Positions 8,115-16,059 of a DNA stretch of 64,000 nt are shown piece by piece. The notes below the pieces were generated by a model. It did no database searches. It was given only the letters and a program-made list of their open reading frames with translations, and was not told the DNA's origin. The translations under genes and the position numbers were made by a program. Numbering within the stretch: position 1 is the stretch's first letter; each line of letters starts with the position of its first letter. Origin of the DNA: Nocardioides sp. zg-1308 (GTDB taxonomy: Bacteria; Actinomycetota; Actinomycetes; Propionibacteriales; Nocardioidaceae); the NCBI RefSeq assembly GCF_013155375.1, contig NZ_JABJQY010000004.1:62001-126000 (forward strand). Reading direction: 5' to 3'.

Positions 8115-9194
8115 GTGCCGAGCGAGCCCGTGCGTGGCGGTGCGCATCCGTACGACGAGAGCGTCGTGGCGGAGCTCGTCCCCGTGCTGCGCCGGGTGGT
8201 CGGGGCGAGGATCAAGGACCCGCACACGCTGGACGACCTCGTCCAGGAGACGTTGGCCCGGCTGATGTCGTCCTCCACGCACGTCGAGCCGGCCAAGCTG
8301 CACCACTATGCGGCGGTGACGGCGCGACACGTCGTCGCGTCGTACGCCGAGCGCAACGACCGCGCCCGGAGCCGGTCCCACCTCCTCGTCGAGGCTCAGG
8401 AGGTCGAGCCGCCGACCGACGGGGTGCTGCGGCAGGAGGACCGTGCGTTCATGGCGGCCGCGCTGGCCCAGCTGCCCGCCGACGACCGGGACCTGCTGGT
8501 CGCCCACGAGGTCGACGGCGACGACACCAGCACGATGGCAGCCGAGCGGGGTTCCACTCCGGGCGCGGTCGCGGCCAGGCTGGCTCGCGCCCGAGCCAGC
8601 CTCCGGGTGGAGTACCTCCTCGTCGCGGAGGGCGTCGACCCGGCAACAGACCGGTGCCGGCCGGTCCTGCGAGCGCTGTCGATCGGCGACCGGAGGCGCC
8701 AGGGAGAGCTGGACGTCCACGGTCACCTCCTCGGGTGCGGGGCGTGCGCGCAGCTCGCCGATCGCCTCTTCGAGCGCCGCGGGCGCCTCCCCGAGGACAG
8801 CCTCGTGCGGGTGCCGGTGTCGCGGGACGCCGACGTGGTCGCGGCCAGGCAGCAGGGGCGCGAGGCGGCGGCCCAGGCAGGCTTCACGGCGTCCGACCAG
8901 ACGGTCATCGCCACGGCGATCTCCGAGATCGCCCGCAACATCGTCAAGTTCGCCGAGCGCGGTGAGGTGACGATCTCGCTGCTCGACGAGGACGGGCGCC
9001 GAGGCATCCGCGTGGTGGTCCGCGACGTGGGGCCGGGGATCGCAGACCTCGAGGAGGCCCTCCAGGACGGCTACAGCACCTACCAGGGCCTCGGCCTGGG
9101 CCTGCCCGGTGCGAAGCGCCTCATGGACAGGTTCCACCTGCGGTCGGTCCCCGGCGAGGGGACGACCGTGTCGATGGAGAAGTGGTTGCGGTGA
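8115..9194 (+). CDS. ECF sigma factor - ZAS-like zinc segment - RsbT kinase fusion
   Basis: One uninterrupted 359-residue protein with three parts. Residues about 15-85 are ECF sigma region 2 (DDLVQETLARLM; AVTARHVVASYAERN). Residues 112-168 are region 4 (LPADDRDLLVAHEVDG, then TPGAVAARLARARASLR). Residues 181-211 look like the zinc-binding anti-sigma signature: Cys181, then His204-x3-Cys208-x2-Cys211. Residues about 230-359 are an RsbT-type GHKL switch kinase with N-box (SEIARNIVKF, Glu271/Asn275), G1 box (DVGPGI, 304-309) and G2 box (GLGLGLPG, 325-332). RsbT normally sits in a stressosome and phosphorylates RsbS and RsbR when released. Here the released kinase carries a sigma factor. GTG 8115 has GGAGGAGG upstream. 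First gene of an operon with rsbR, rsbS and an RsbU-N gene. Confidence 0.85.
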   Translation: MPSEPVRGGAHPYDESVVAELVPVLRRVVGARIKDPHTLDDLVQETLARLMSSSTHVEPAKLHHYAAVTARHVVASYAERNDRARSRSHLLVEAQEVEPPTDGVLRQEDRAFMAAALAQLPADDRDLLVAHEVDGDDTSTMAAERGSTPGAVAARLARARASLRVEYLLVAEGVDPATDRCRPVLRALSIGDRRRQGELDVHGHLLGCGACAQLADRLFERRGRLPEDSLVRVPVSRDADVVAARQQGREAAAQAGFTASDQTVIATAISEIARNIVKFAERGEVTISLLDEDGRRGIRVVVRDVGPGIADLEEALQDGYSTYQGLGLGLPGAKRLMDRFHLRSVPGEGTTVSMEKWLR

Positions 9195-9238
9195 ACCGAT
9201 CAGCACCTACCAGCGAAGAAGACGAGAGAGGTCCAGAC

Positions 9239-10123
9239 ATGACCGACGACTCCACCATCCCGGGGGCGGCCCAGACCGACCGCAGCGACGACAAGCTGCT
9301 CCCCGAGCTGGTCGCCCACCTGCGCGACCACCGCACCGAGCTGCGGCAGCAGTGGGCCGAGCGGATCACCGGGGCCCACCTGCTGTCCGCCATGACGAAC
9401 GAGGAGGTCTTCTCCGAGGCGACCTCGGTCTACGACAACTATGTCGGGGTGCTCGAGACCGGCAGCGTCGAGGCGCTCCGCGACTACGCGCGTGACCTGT
9501 CCGAGCGGATCATCCCGCGCGGTGTCGAGACCCACGAGGTGATCGGCATCGTCCTGCTGTTGAGGGACGTGCTCGCCCGCTCGCTCTTCGAGAAGTACCG
9601 CGAGGACTTCGAGCTGCTCACCCACGTGCTCAACGCCTACGAGCCGGCAGCCAACCGCATCGCCAACACCGTGGCCGTCAGCTTCGTCGACCAGCGCGAG
9701 CGGGTGATCCGTGACCAGCAGGACGCCCTGCTGGAGCTGTCGACCCCCGTGCTGCAGGTGCGCGAGCGGCTGCTGATCCTGCCGATCATCGGCGTGCTCG
9801 ACCAGGACCGCGCCCGGCAGCTCACCGAGCAGCTGCTGCACGCCATCCGCGCTCACCGGGCGAAGCTGGTGGTCATCGACGTGACCGGGGTCCCGGACAT
9901 GGACGAGACCGTGGCCAACTCGCTCGTCGACACCGTGACGGCCTCCCGCCTCATGGGTGCGGACGTCATCATCACCGGGTTGTCGTCCGAGATCGCCCAG
10001 ACCCTCGTCACCATCGGGGTCGACCTCAGCAAGATGCACACGGTCGGCGACCTGCAGGGAGGCATCGAGGAAGCGGAGCGACAGCTCGGGTTCCGCGTCT
10101 CGAAGGTGCCTGATGCCGACTGA
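9239..10123 (+). CDS. rsbR: RsbR-type stressosome sensor (RsbRD-like N-domain plus STAS)
   Basis: 294-residue stressosome scaffold protein. Residues about 20-160 are an all-helical sensor domain of the RsbRD_N type ('ELRQQWAERITGAHLL', 'VSFVDQRERVIRDQQ'), joined by a linker helix to a C-terminal STAS domain (about 170-285; 'LPIIGVLDQDRARQLTEQLL', 'VVIDVTGVPDMDETVANSLV'). Thr255 in 'SEIAQTLVTIG' aligns with Thr205 of B. subtilis RsbRA. The position of Thr171 appears to be Glu223, with Thr224 beside it (hand alignment from memory). ATG 9239 is used because GAGAGAGG precedes it. Forms the RsbR-RsbS core that holds the RsbT part of the preceding protein. Confidence 0.85.
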   Translation: MTDDSTIPGAAQTDRSDDKLLPELVAHLRDHRTELRQQWAERITGAHLLSAMTNEEVFSEATSVYDNYVGVLETGSVEALRDYARDLSERIIPRGVETHEVIGIVLLLRDVLARSLFEKYREDFELLTHVLNAYEPAANRIANTVAVSFVDQRERVIRDQQDALLELSTPVLQVRERLLILPIIGVLDQDRARQLTEQLLHAIRAHRAKLVVIDVTGVPDMDETVANSLVDTVTASRLMGADVIITGLSSEIAQTLVTIGVDLSKMHTVGDLQGGIEEAERQLGFRVSKVPDAD

Positions 10124-10493
10124 CACGCCCACCGCCCCGCTCGCGCCGCTGCCCGCCTCGATCCTCTCGCAGCGGCCGAACCTGATCGTCTCGATCCACG
10201 CCGCCCTCGACGACGAGCAGCTCGTCCGGCTGCAGCGCGACCTGCTCGAGCGGGTGGGCCGGGAGCGCTCGCGGGGGATCCTGATCGACGTCGCCGCGCT
10301 CGACGTCCTCGACTCCTTCGCTGCGAGGACGCTCGCCGACCTCGCCTACATGGCCCAGCTGCGAGGTGCGCGGACCGTCGTGGTCGGCATCGCCCCGGAC
10401 GTCGCCATGACCCTGGTCCGCCTCGGTGTGCGGATCCCGCTCACGCAGACGGCACTGGATCTCGAGGAGGGCCTCGAGTGGCTGGGGCAGTGA
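10113..10493 (+). CDS. rsbS: RsbS stressosome scaffold (single STAS domain)
   Basis: 126-residue single-domain STAS protein. 'ILIDVAALDVLDSFAARTLADL' spans the phosphorylation loop; Ser68 in 'DSFAAR' aligns with Ser59 of B. subtilis RsbS, the target of RsbT. 'LRGARTVVVGIAPDVAMTLV' and 'TALDLEEGLEWL' are typical of RsbS. ATG 10113 overlaps the end of rsbR by 11 nt, with GAAGG just upstream, so expression is coupled to give a fixed ratio. With RsbR it would build the core that sequesters the fused RsbT domain until stress. Confidence 0.9.
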   Translation: MPTDTPTAPLAPLPASILSQRPNLIVSIHAALDDEQLVRLQRDLLERVGRERSRGILIDVAALDVLDSFAARTLADLAYMAQLRGARTVVVGIAPDVAMTLVRLGVRIPLTQTALDLEEGLEWLGQ

Positions 10494-10804
10494 CCGACCC
10501 GCTGCAGCGCTTCCGCCTCGACTACGCGCCGCTCCTCCTGCGCCACCTCGCTCAGCGCGACGAGTCCGGGCTCCAGGCCGCCTACCAGCTGGGGCGACGC
10601 GCGATGCAGGAGTCCGTCGGCCTGCTCGACGTGGTGCGCGTGCACAACGACCTGTTCCTCGAGGTCCTCACCACCGCGCGCCGGGTGGACGAGGCGGCCG
10701 AGCTGGCCGGGGCCGCGTCGACCCTCCTCATCGACCTGGTCGCGTCGTTCGAGGTCGCCCAGCGCGGGTTCATGGACACACGTCTCACCGTCGAGCCCGA
10801 CTGA
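10478..10804 (+). CDS. Stand-alone RsbU N-terminal (RsbT-binding) domain protein
   Basis: 108-residue helical protein that resembles the four-helix N-terminal domain of RsbU, the part that RsbT binds to activate the phosphatase ('FRLDYAPLLLRHLAQRDESG', 'LQAAYQLGRRAMQESVGLLD', 'VVRVHNDLFLEVL'). The PP2C/SpoIIE catalytic domain is absent and the frame ends at TGA 10804. GTG 10478 overlaps rsbS by 16 nt behind GAGGAGG; GTG 10490 is an alternative. It may be an adaptor or decoy for the RsbT domain of the fusion protein, or present RsbT to a phosphatase encoded elsewhere, such as the SpoIIE protein at 43.8 kb (inference). Confidence 0.75.
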   Translation: MAGAVTDPLQRFRLDYAPLLLRHLAQRDESGLQAAYQLGRRAMQESVGLLDVVRVHNDLFLEVLTTARRVDEAAELAGAASTLLIDLVASFEVAQRGFMDTRLTVEPD

Positions 10805-10898
10805 CCCGGAACGATCGCCGAAGCGCATGCAGACGTGCAGCACGGGTACTCTTCGACGGCCTCCGCAGCGACCGCCTCAGAGGCGCGTCAGGAGAAGC

Positions 10899-11924
10899 AT
10901 GTCCCGGAACTCGACCCATCGCTACGACCGCACCGTCATCTTGGGGGTCGAGCGGGTGGAGGCGTCCGTGGTCGTCACGTCCGCGGAGCTCGACGAGCGT
11001 CTCAGCGACGTCTACCGGCGTACGCGCATGCGTCCGGGGCTCCTCGAGGGGTTGGTCGGCATCCGTGAACGGCGTCGGTGGGCCGACGACGTGGCCTTCA
11101 CCGATGGTGCCGTCGCTGCCGGTGAGGCTGCGCTGGCAGCGAGCGGCGTACGGCCAGAGCAGGTCGACCTGCTCGTCAACACCTCGTTGAGTCGCAGCTG
11201 GTTGGAGCCCTCGACCGCGGTCGTCATCCACGACGCGCTGGGCCTGTCGCCCGGGTGCCAGAACTTCGACGTCACCAACGCCTGCCTCGGGTTCATGAAC
11301 GGCATGGAGATCGCCGCGGCGATGATCGAGTCGGGGATGATCGACGTCGCGCTGGTGGTCGACAGCGAGGACTCGCAGCCCGTCCAGGAGTCGACGATCA
11401 GGCGGTTGTCGGCCGACGGCGTCACGTCGCGCGACCTGATGTCGGAGTTCGCCGCCCTGACCCTGGGCTCGGGTGCGGTGGCGATGGTCCTGGCCCGCGC
11501 CGACCAGCACCCCGAGGGCCACGCGCTGGTGGCGGGCGTGAGCCGGGCGGCCACGCAGCACCATGAGTTGTGCGTGGGGGACAACGACGTCATGAGGACC
11601 GACCTCAAGGGCCTGTTGGAGGCCGGTCTCGACCTGTCATCAGGACTCTGGGACGGGGCCGCCAGCGAGTTCGGCTGGGACGACGACATCAGCCGCTACT
11701 TCCTGCACCAGATCTCCCAGGTCCACACCGACGCCATCTGCGAGCGGCTCAAGATCGACCCCGAGCTCGTGCCGCGCAGCTTCCCGGAGTTCGGCAACAT
11801 CGGACCCGCGTCGGTGGCCTTCACGCTCGCCGGTGAGGCGGACACCCTCGCACCGGGTGACCGTGTCCTGCTCATGGGCATCGGGTCCGGCCTGAACGCC
11901 AGCTGCATCGAGGTCCGCTGGTGA
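10899..11924 (+). CDS. oleA: OleA: acyl-CoA head-to-head condensing thiolase-fold enzyme
   Basis: 341-residue ketosynthase III-like protein. OleA joins two fatty acyl-CoAs by a non-decarboxylative Claisen condensation to a beta-keto acid. Visible residues: nucleophile Cys129 in 'VTNACLGF', His270 in 'YFLHQIS', Asn300 in 'GNIGPAS', and Glu103 in 'WLEPSTA' at the place of the catalytic base Glu that distinguishes OleA from FabH. ATG 10899 has AGGAGA upstream; an earlier in-frame start lacks one. The gene overlaps oleBC by 4 nt. Together with oleBC and oleD it forms a complete hydrocarbon / beta-lactone pathway. A possible -10 (TACTCT, 10847-10852) lies in the 94-bp gap after the stressosome operon. 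Confidence 0.92.
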   Translation: MSRNSTHRYDRTVILGVERVEASVVVTSAELDERLSDVYRRTRMRPGLLEGLVGIRERRRWADDVAFTDGAVAAGEAALAASGVRPEQVDLLVNTSLSRSWLEPSTAVVIHDALGLSPGCQNFDVTNACLGFMNGMEIAAAMIESGMIDVALVVDSEDSQPVQESTIRRLSADGVTSRDLMSEFAALTLGSGAVAMVLARADQHPEGHALVAGVSRAATQHHELCVGDNDVMRTDLKGLLEAGLDLSSGLWDGAASEFGWDDDISRYFLHQISQVHTDAICERLKIDPELVPRSFPEFGNIGPASVAFTLAGEADTLAPGDRVLLMGIGSGLNASCIEVRW

Positions 11925-14551
11925 GGTCGCCCTCGCGGCCAGGATCAGCGCAACCCCGCGGAGGACCTGAGCTGGACGAGCTGCCGGGCCTCGACCCGGC
12001 CTGGTCACGCATGGTCGACGCACCGGATGCGGAGGGCCGCACGCGACGCTGGCACGTGCTCGACAACGGGGTCGAGCCCACGACGGGCACCCTGCTGTGC
12101 GTGCACGGCAACCCGACGTGGTCCTACCTCTGGCGCGGACTCCTCGCCGCAGCACCGCCGGGCTGGCGGGTCGTCGCCGCTGACCACCTCGGCTTGGGCT
12201 GGTCCGAGCGCCCCGACGCCGACCGCTCGGTGGCGCAGCGCGTCGCCGACCTGGGCCGGCTCACCGACGCCCTGGGCGTCACCGGTCCCGTCGTCACCGT
12301 CGGGCACGACTGGGGCGGCATCATCTCGCTGGGCTGGGCGCTGGCGCACCGCGACCAGCTGCGCGGTGTTGTCCTGGGCAACACCGCCGTGGCACAGCCG
12401 CCGGGGGACCTCGGTCCGCCGCTGATCCGCCTCGCCCACCTGCCGGGCGTGCGTCCACTCGGGTGCGTGGTGACGCCCACGTTCGTCCGCGCCACCTCGG
12501 CGCTGTCGCGGCCCGCGCTGCCCCGCGACGTCCGCGACGCGCTGGCGTCGCCCTACCGCACCGCCGACGACCGCCGGGCGGTCGGGGCCTTCGTCGCCGA
12601 CATCCCGTTCTCCGCCGGCCACCCGTCGTACGACGTCGTGGCCGAGCTCGCCGAGGGGGTGCGCACCCTGGACGTGCCGGCCCTGATGTTCTGGGGGCCC
12701 CGCGACCCCGTGTTCGGCGAGCGCTACCTGGCGGACCTGCGCGAGCGGCTGCCGCACGCCCGGGTCCACCGGTTCGAGGGCGCCTCGCACCTGGTGACCG
12801 AGGACGCACCGGAGTACGCCGACCTCGTGTCCACCTGGGTGCAGGAGCTCGACGAGCCGTCGGGTCCCGCCGGTGCCGCGACCTCCCCGGCGTCCCCGGC
12901 GTCCCCGGCCTCCCCGGACACCGGTCACCACGAGCCGCTCTGGGCCCCGCTCGAGCGGCGCTCCCACGACACCAGCCCCGTCTTCTCCGCTCACGGAACC
13001 ACGGTGAGCTGGGCCGCGCTCTCGCGGCGGGTGACCGAGCTGGCCGCCGGGCTGGCGTCGGCGGGCGTACGCCCCGGCGACCGGGTCGGCCTGCTGGTCG
13101 AGCCGTCCGCCGACCTGACCTCGGTCGTCTACGCGGTGTGGCGGGCAGGTGCCGTCGTGGTGGTGGCCGACAAGGGACTCGGCTTCACCGGCATGCGCCG
13201 GGCCCTGCGCGGGGCCTCCCTCGACCACCTCGTCGCCGGCCGGGCCGGTCTCGCCGCGGCCCGGGCGATGGGCCTGCCGGGCTCGCGCATCGCGGCGCAC
13301 CCCCTGCCCGCGTCGGCGCGACGCCTCCTCGGCGTCGACCACGACCTCGACGAGCTGGCGCGCCGCGGTCGCACCGCTGCGGCACCGACGCCCCCGGACC
13401 CCGACGCGGACTGCGCCGTGGTCTTCACCTCCGGGGCCACCGGGCCGTCCAAGGGAGTCGTCTACCGGCACCGGCAGGTACGCGCGCAGGTCGACCTCGT
13501 GCGCGCGACGTACGGCCTGCAGCCGGACGACACGTTCGTCGCGGCGTTCGCTCCGTTCTCGATCCTCGGTCCCGCGCTGGGGCTCGGCTCGGTCGTGCCC
13601 GACATCGACGTCACCGCGCCGGACACCCTCACCGCCCCGCTCCTCGCCGACGCGGCGAAGGCCGTCGACGCGCGCATCGTGTTCGCCTCTCCCGCGGCCC
13701 TGCGACGCGTGGTGGCGACGCGGGCCGGCCTGACCGCCGGCCAGCGCGACGCCCTGGCCGGCGTCCGGCTGCTGATGTCGGCCGGTGCACCCGTGCCCGC
13801 CTCGCTGCTCGCCGCCGTGGGGGAGGTGCTGCCCCACGCGAGCCTCCACACGCCGTACGGCATGACCGAGGTGCTTCCCGTCACCGACGTCTCCTTCGAC
13901 GAGATCACCGAGGCCGGTGCGGGGGAGGGCGTCTGCGTCGGCCGGCCGCTGCCCGGCGTCGAGGTGGCCCTCGAGCCGCTCACGCACCGCGACGGCGACA
14001 CGTCACTGGTCGTCGAGCCCGGGGTGACGGGCGAGATCTGCGTCCGCGCCGCGCACGTCAAGGACCGCTACGACTCCCTGTGGGGGACCGAGCACACCGC
14101 CAGCCGCCACCCCGGCTGGCACGCCACCGGCGACGTCGGACACCTGGACGACGAGGGCCGGTTGTGGGTGGAGGGCCGCGCGGCGCACGTCGTCAGCACC
14201 GCGGACGCGCTGGTGACGCCGGTCGCGATCGAGCAGCGGCTGGAGTCCCTCGACGCCGTGAGCGCTGCGGCCGTCGTCGGCGTCGGCCCCCCGGGGGCGC
14301 AGGTGGTCGTGGCCGTCGTCGTCCCCGAGGGCGGCCCGGACCGATCGCGCGCCGGCGGACGGGGTGCGATGGACCTCGGCGTGGCGCCGTACGACCTCGC
14401 CGAGGACGTCCGTGCAGCCGCGGGGACCGCCCTGGCGGCGGTGCTGCGCAGCGACCGGCTGCCCCTCGACATCCGCCACGCGTCGAAGGTCGACCGGCTC
14501 GAGGTCGCGCGGCAGGCGGCACGGACCCTCGCCGGGCGCGGGGGCTCGTGA
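11921..14551 (+). CDS. oleBC: OleBC fusion: beta-lactone decarboxylase plus beta-lactone synthetase
   Basis: 876-residue two-enzyme fusion. Residues 1-310 are OleB, an alpha/beta hydrolase of haloalkane-dehalogenase type: 'VHGNPTWSYLW', nucleophile Asp130 in 'GHDWGG', Asp262 in 'WGPRDPVF', His290 in 'GASHLV'. It turns a cis-beta-lactone into an olefin plus CO2. An Ala/Ser/Pro linker (about 311-337, SPASPASPASP) leads to OleC (338-876), an ANL-family enzyme that closes the beta-hydroxy acid to the beta-lactone using ATP: P-loop 'FTSGATGPSKG' (502-512), 'PYGMTEV', 'HATGDVGHLDDEGRLW' and Lys856 in 'HASKVDR'. GTG 11921 overlaps oleA (GTGA). The fusion form is known in Actinobacteria and should channel a reactive lactone. 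Confidence 0.92.
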   Translation: MRSPSRPGSAQPRGGPELDELPGLDPAWSRMVDAPDAEGRTRRWHVLDNGVEPTTGTLLCVHGNPTWSYLWRGLLAAAPPGWRVVAADHLGLGWSERPDADRSVAQRVADLGRLTDALGVTGPVVTVGHDWGGIISLGWALAHRDQLRGVVLGNTAVAQPPGDLGPPLIRLAHLPGVRPLGCVVTPTFVRATSALSRPALPRDVRDALASPYRTADDRRAVGAFVADIPFSAGHPSYDVVAELAEGVRTLDVPALMFWGPRDPVFGERYLADLRERLPHARVHRFEGASHLVTEDAPEYADLVSTWVQELDEPSGPAGAATSPASPASPASPDTGHHEPLWAPLERRSHDTSPVFSAHGTTVSWAALSRRVTELAAGLASAGVRPGDRVGLLVEPSADLTSVVYAVWRAGAVVVVADKGLGFTGMRRALRGASLDHLVAGRAGLAAARAMGLPGSRIAAHPLPASARRLLGVDHDLDELARRGRTAAAPTPPDPDADCAVVFTSGATGPSKGVVYRHRQVRAQVDLVRATYGLQPDDTFVAAFAPFSILGPALGLGSVVPDIDVTAPDTLTAPLLADAAKAVDARIVFASPAALRRVVATRAGLTAGQRDALAGVRLLMSAGAPVPASLLAAVGEVLPHASLHTPYGMTEVLPVTDVSFDEITEAGAGEGVCVGRPLPGVEVALEPLTHRDGDTSLVVEPGVTGEICVRAAHVKDRYDSLWGTEHTASRHPGWHATGDVGHLDDEGRLWVEGRAAHVVSTADALVTPVAIEQRLESLDAVSAAAVVGVGPPGAQVVVAVVVPEGGPDRSRAGGRGAMDLGVAPYDLAEDVRAAAGTALAAVLRSDRLPLDIRHASKVDRLEVARQAARTLAGRGGS

Positions 14552-14555
14552 GGGC

Positions 14556-15533
14556 ATGAAGGTCCTGGTCACCGGCGCCTCCGGGCTCCTGGGGCGCACC
14601 ACTGCCGGGCTGCTCGTCGCCCGTGGTGACGACGTCACGGTGATGCAGCGCCGCCACGCCGGTCTCGACTGCCCCGAGGTGCTCGGCGACGTCGCCGACC
14701 ACGAGGCGGTCGCGCGCGCCGTCCGCGGCCAGGACGCCGTCCTGCACCTGGCCGCCAAGGTGGACGTGGTCGGTCCGCGGGCGGCGTACGAGCGCGCCAA
14801 CGTGACGGGAACAGCGACCGTCGTCTCCGCCGCCCGTGCAGCCGGGGTGGGACGGTTCGTGCAGGTGTCGTCCCCGTCGGTCGCGCACACCGGCCGACCG
14901 CTCGTCGGCGCCGGTGCGGAGCCGGCCGACCCGGAGCACGCCCGCGGGCACTACTCGCGCACCAAGGCCGCCGCCGAGGTGCTCGCCCTGTCCGCCGACG
15001 GGCCCGACCTCGCGGTGCTCGCCGTGCGGCCGCACCTCGTGTGGGGCCCAGGGGACGTCCAGCTCGTCGCCCGCCTCGTGACCCGCGCCCGCAGCGGGCG
15101 CCTGCCGCTGCTCGGCGGCGGCACCGCGCTGATCGACACCACCTACGTGGACGACGCCGCCGCGGCGCTCGTCGCTGCGGTCGACGCCTGCGGACCCGAC
15201 GCCCACGGGGAGGCGCTCGTCGTCAGCGGCGGGGACCCCCGACCGGTGGCCGAGATCCTCGACCGGGTCTGCCGGGCGGCCGGGGTGCCCCCACCGCGGC
15301 GCCACGTTCCCGTGCCCCTCGCGCTGGCCGCCGGCGCGGTCGCCGACCGGGTCTGGGCGGTCACCGGGCGTACGGACGTCCCGCCGGTCACCCGGTTCCT
15401 CGCCGAGCAGCTGACGACGGCGCACTGGTTCGACCAGCGCCGCACCCGAACGCTGCTGGGATGGGCTCCCACCGTCGGGCTCGAGGCGGGCTTCGAGGCC
15501 CTCGCCGCGTGGTACGCCGCCACCTCGCGCTAG
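14556..15533 (+). CDS. oleD: OleD: NAD(P)H-dependent 2-alkyl-3-ketoacid reductase
   Basis: 325-residue extended short-chain dehydrogenase. The N-terminal Rossmann motif is 'VTGASGLLGR', and the catalytic Tyr and Lys are in 'HYSRTKAAAE'. OleD reduces the beta-keto acid made by OleA to the beta-hydroxy acid that OleC cyclises. ATG 14556 lies 4 nt after the oleBC stop with GAGG overlapping it, so the three genes are one operon. Length and late position in the operon match other OleA-BC-D clusters. A 25-bp hairpin 50 bp downstream probably ends the transcript. Confidence 0.9.
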   Translation: MKVLVTGASGLLGRTTAGLLVARGDDVTVMQRRHAGLDCPEVLGDVADHEAVARAVRGQDAVLHLAAKVDVVGPRAAYERANVTGTATVVSAARAAGVGRFVQVSSPSVAHTGRPLVGAGAEPADPEHARGHYSRTKAAAEVLALSADGPDLAVLAVRPHLVWGPGDVQLVARLVTRARSGRLPLLGGGTALIDTTYVDDAAAALVAAVDACGPDAHGEALVVSGGDPRPVAEILDRVCRAAGVPPPRRHVPVPLALAAGAVADRVWAVTGRTDVPPVTRFLAEQLTTAHWFDQRRTRTLLGWAPTVGLEAGFEALAAWYAATSR

Positions 15534-15582
15534 CCGGCACAGGAGCGGGCCGCCGCCGCACGCACACCACGCGCCGGCCCCG

Positions 15583-15645
15583 GGTAGTCCCCATCGAACG
15601 GGTCGTCCGCGGCCCGATCCGACGACCCGTTTGATGGGGACTACC
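15583..15645 (+). terminator. Long 25-bp hairpin after oleD
   Basis: Arms 15583-15607 and 15621-15645 are inverted copies 25 bp long with a single G-T wobble, around a 13-nt loop. This is far longer than usual terminator stems. It may be the ole operon terminator or a mobile palindromic (REP-like) unit. Confidence 0.75.
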
Positions 15646-16059
15646 GAGGGAGGGCGCGGGGGGAATGTGGTCGGTCCCGCCTCAAGGGTGGAACGCCCAC
15701 CCGGCTGGACGCCGTACGATCCGAGCAACGACCGGCGGTAGTGGGGACTCCGCTGATCGGGACCCCGACGGCCTCCCGTGGCTGCCGGGTTCCCCTGGGG
15801 GGAGCACGCCCCGCGGCCGGATCCCCTCGTGGCCGCGGGGCCTCTGCCTTCCCGACGTCGCGATCGGGGAGGAGGTTCTCCTCGGACGGGCGGGTGACCC
15901 GGACGGGCCACCTCGGCATGGTCAGGACGGGGGGTGCCGACATGGCTCCTGGGGATGAGGAGCCCTAGTCATCGCAGCATCGTTGTGCCTAGGTTGAGCG
16001 CTTGCGGGCAACACCCCCGAGTGCCCGCGCTCCATGCACGAGTGACAAAGGAGTCCTCG
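15646..16059 (+). other. Intergenic region with second hairpin and putative promoter
   Basis: No gene is supported in this stretch. It contains a perfect 11-bp hairpin (15808-15818 with 15831-15841, loop 12 nt). A TANNNT -10 candidate, TAGGTT at 15990-15995, lies about 65 nt before the start of the secreted peptidase gene. At 15735-15748 the sequence GTAGTGGGGACTCC partly echoes the arms of the long hairpin at 15583-15645. Confidence 0.4.

Noticed and set aside
12005..13987. 660-codon open frame on the minus strand opposite oleBC
   Set aside because: Antisense shadow of a high-GC gene: composition is Gly/Arg/His-rich without domains, and oleBC has all catalytic motifs.
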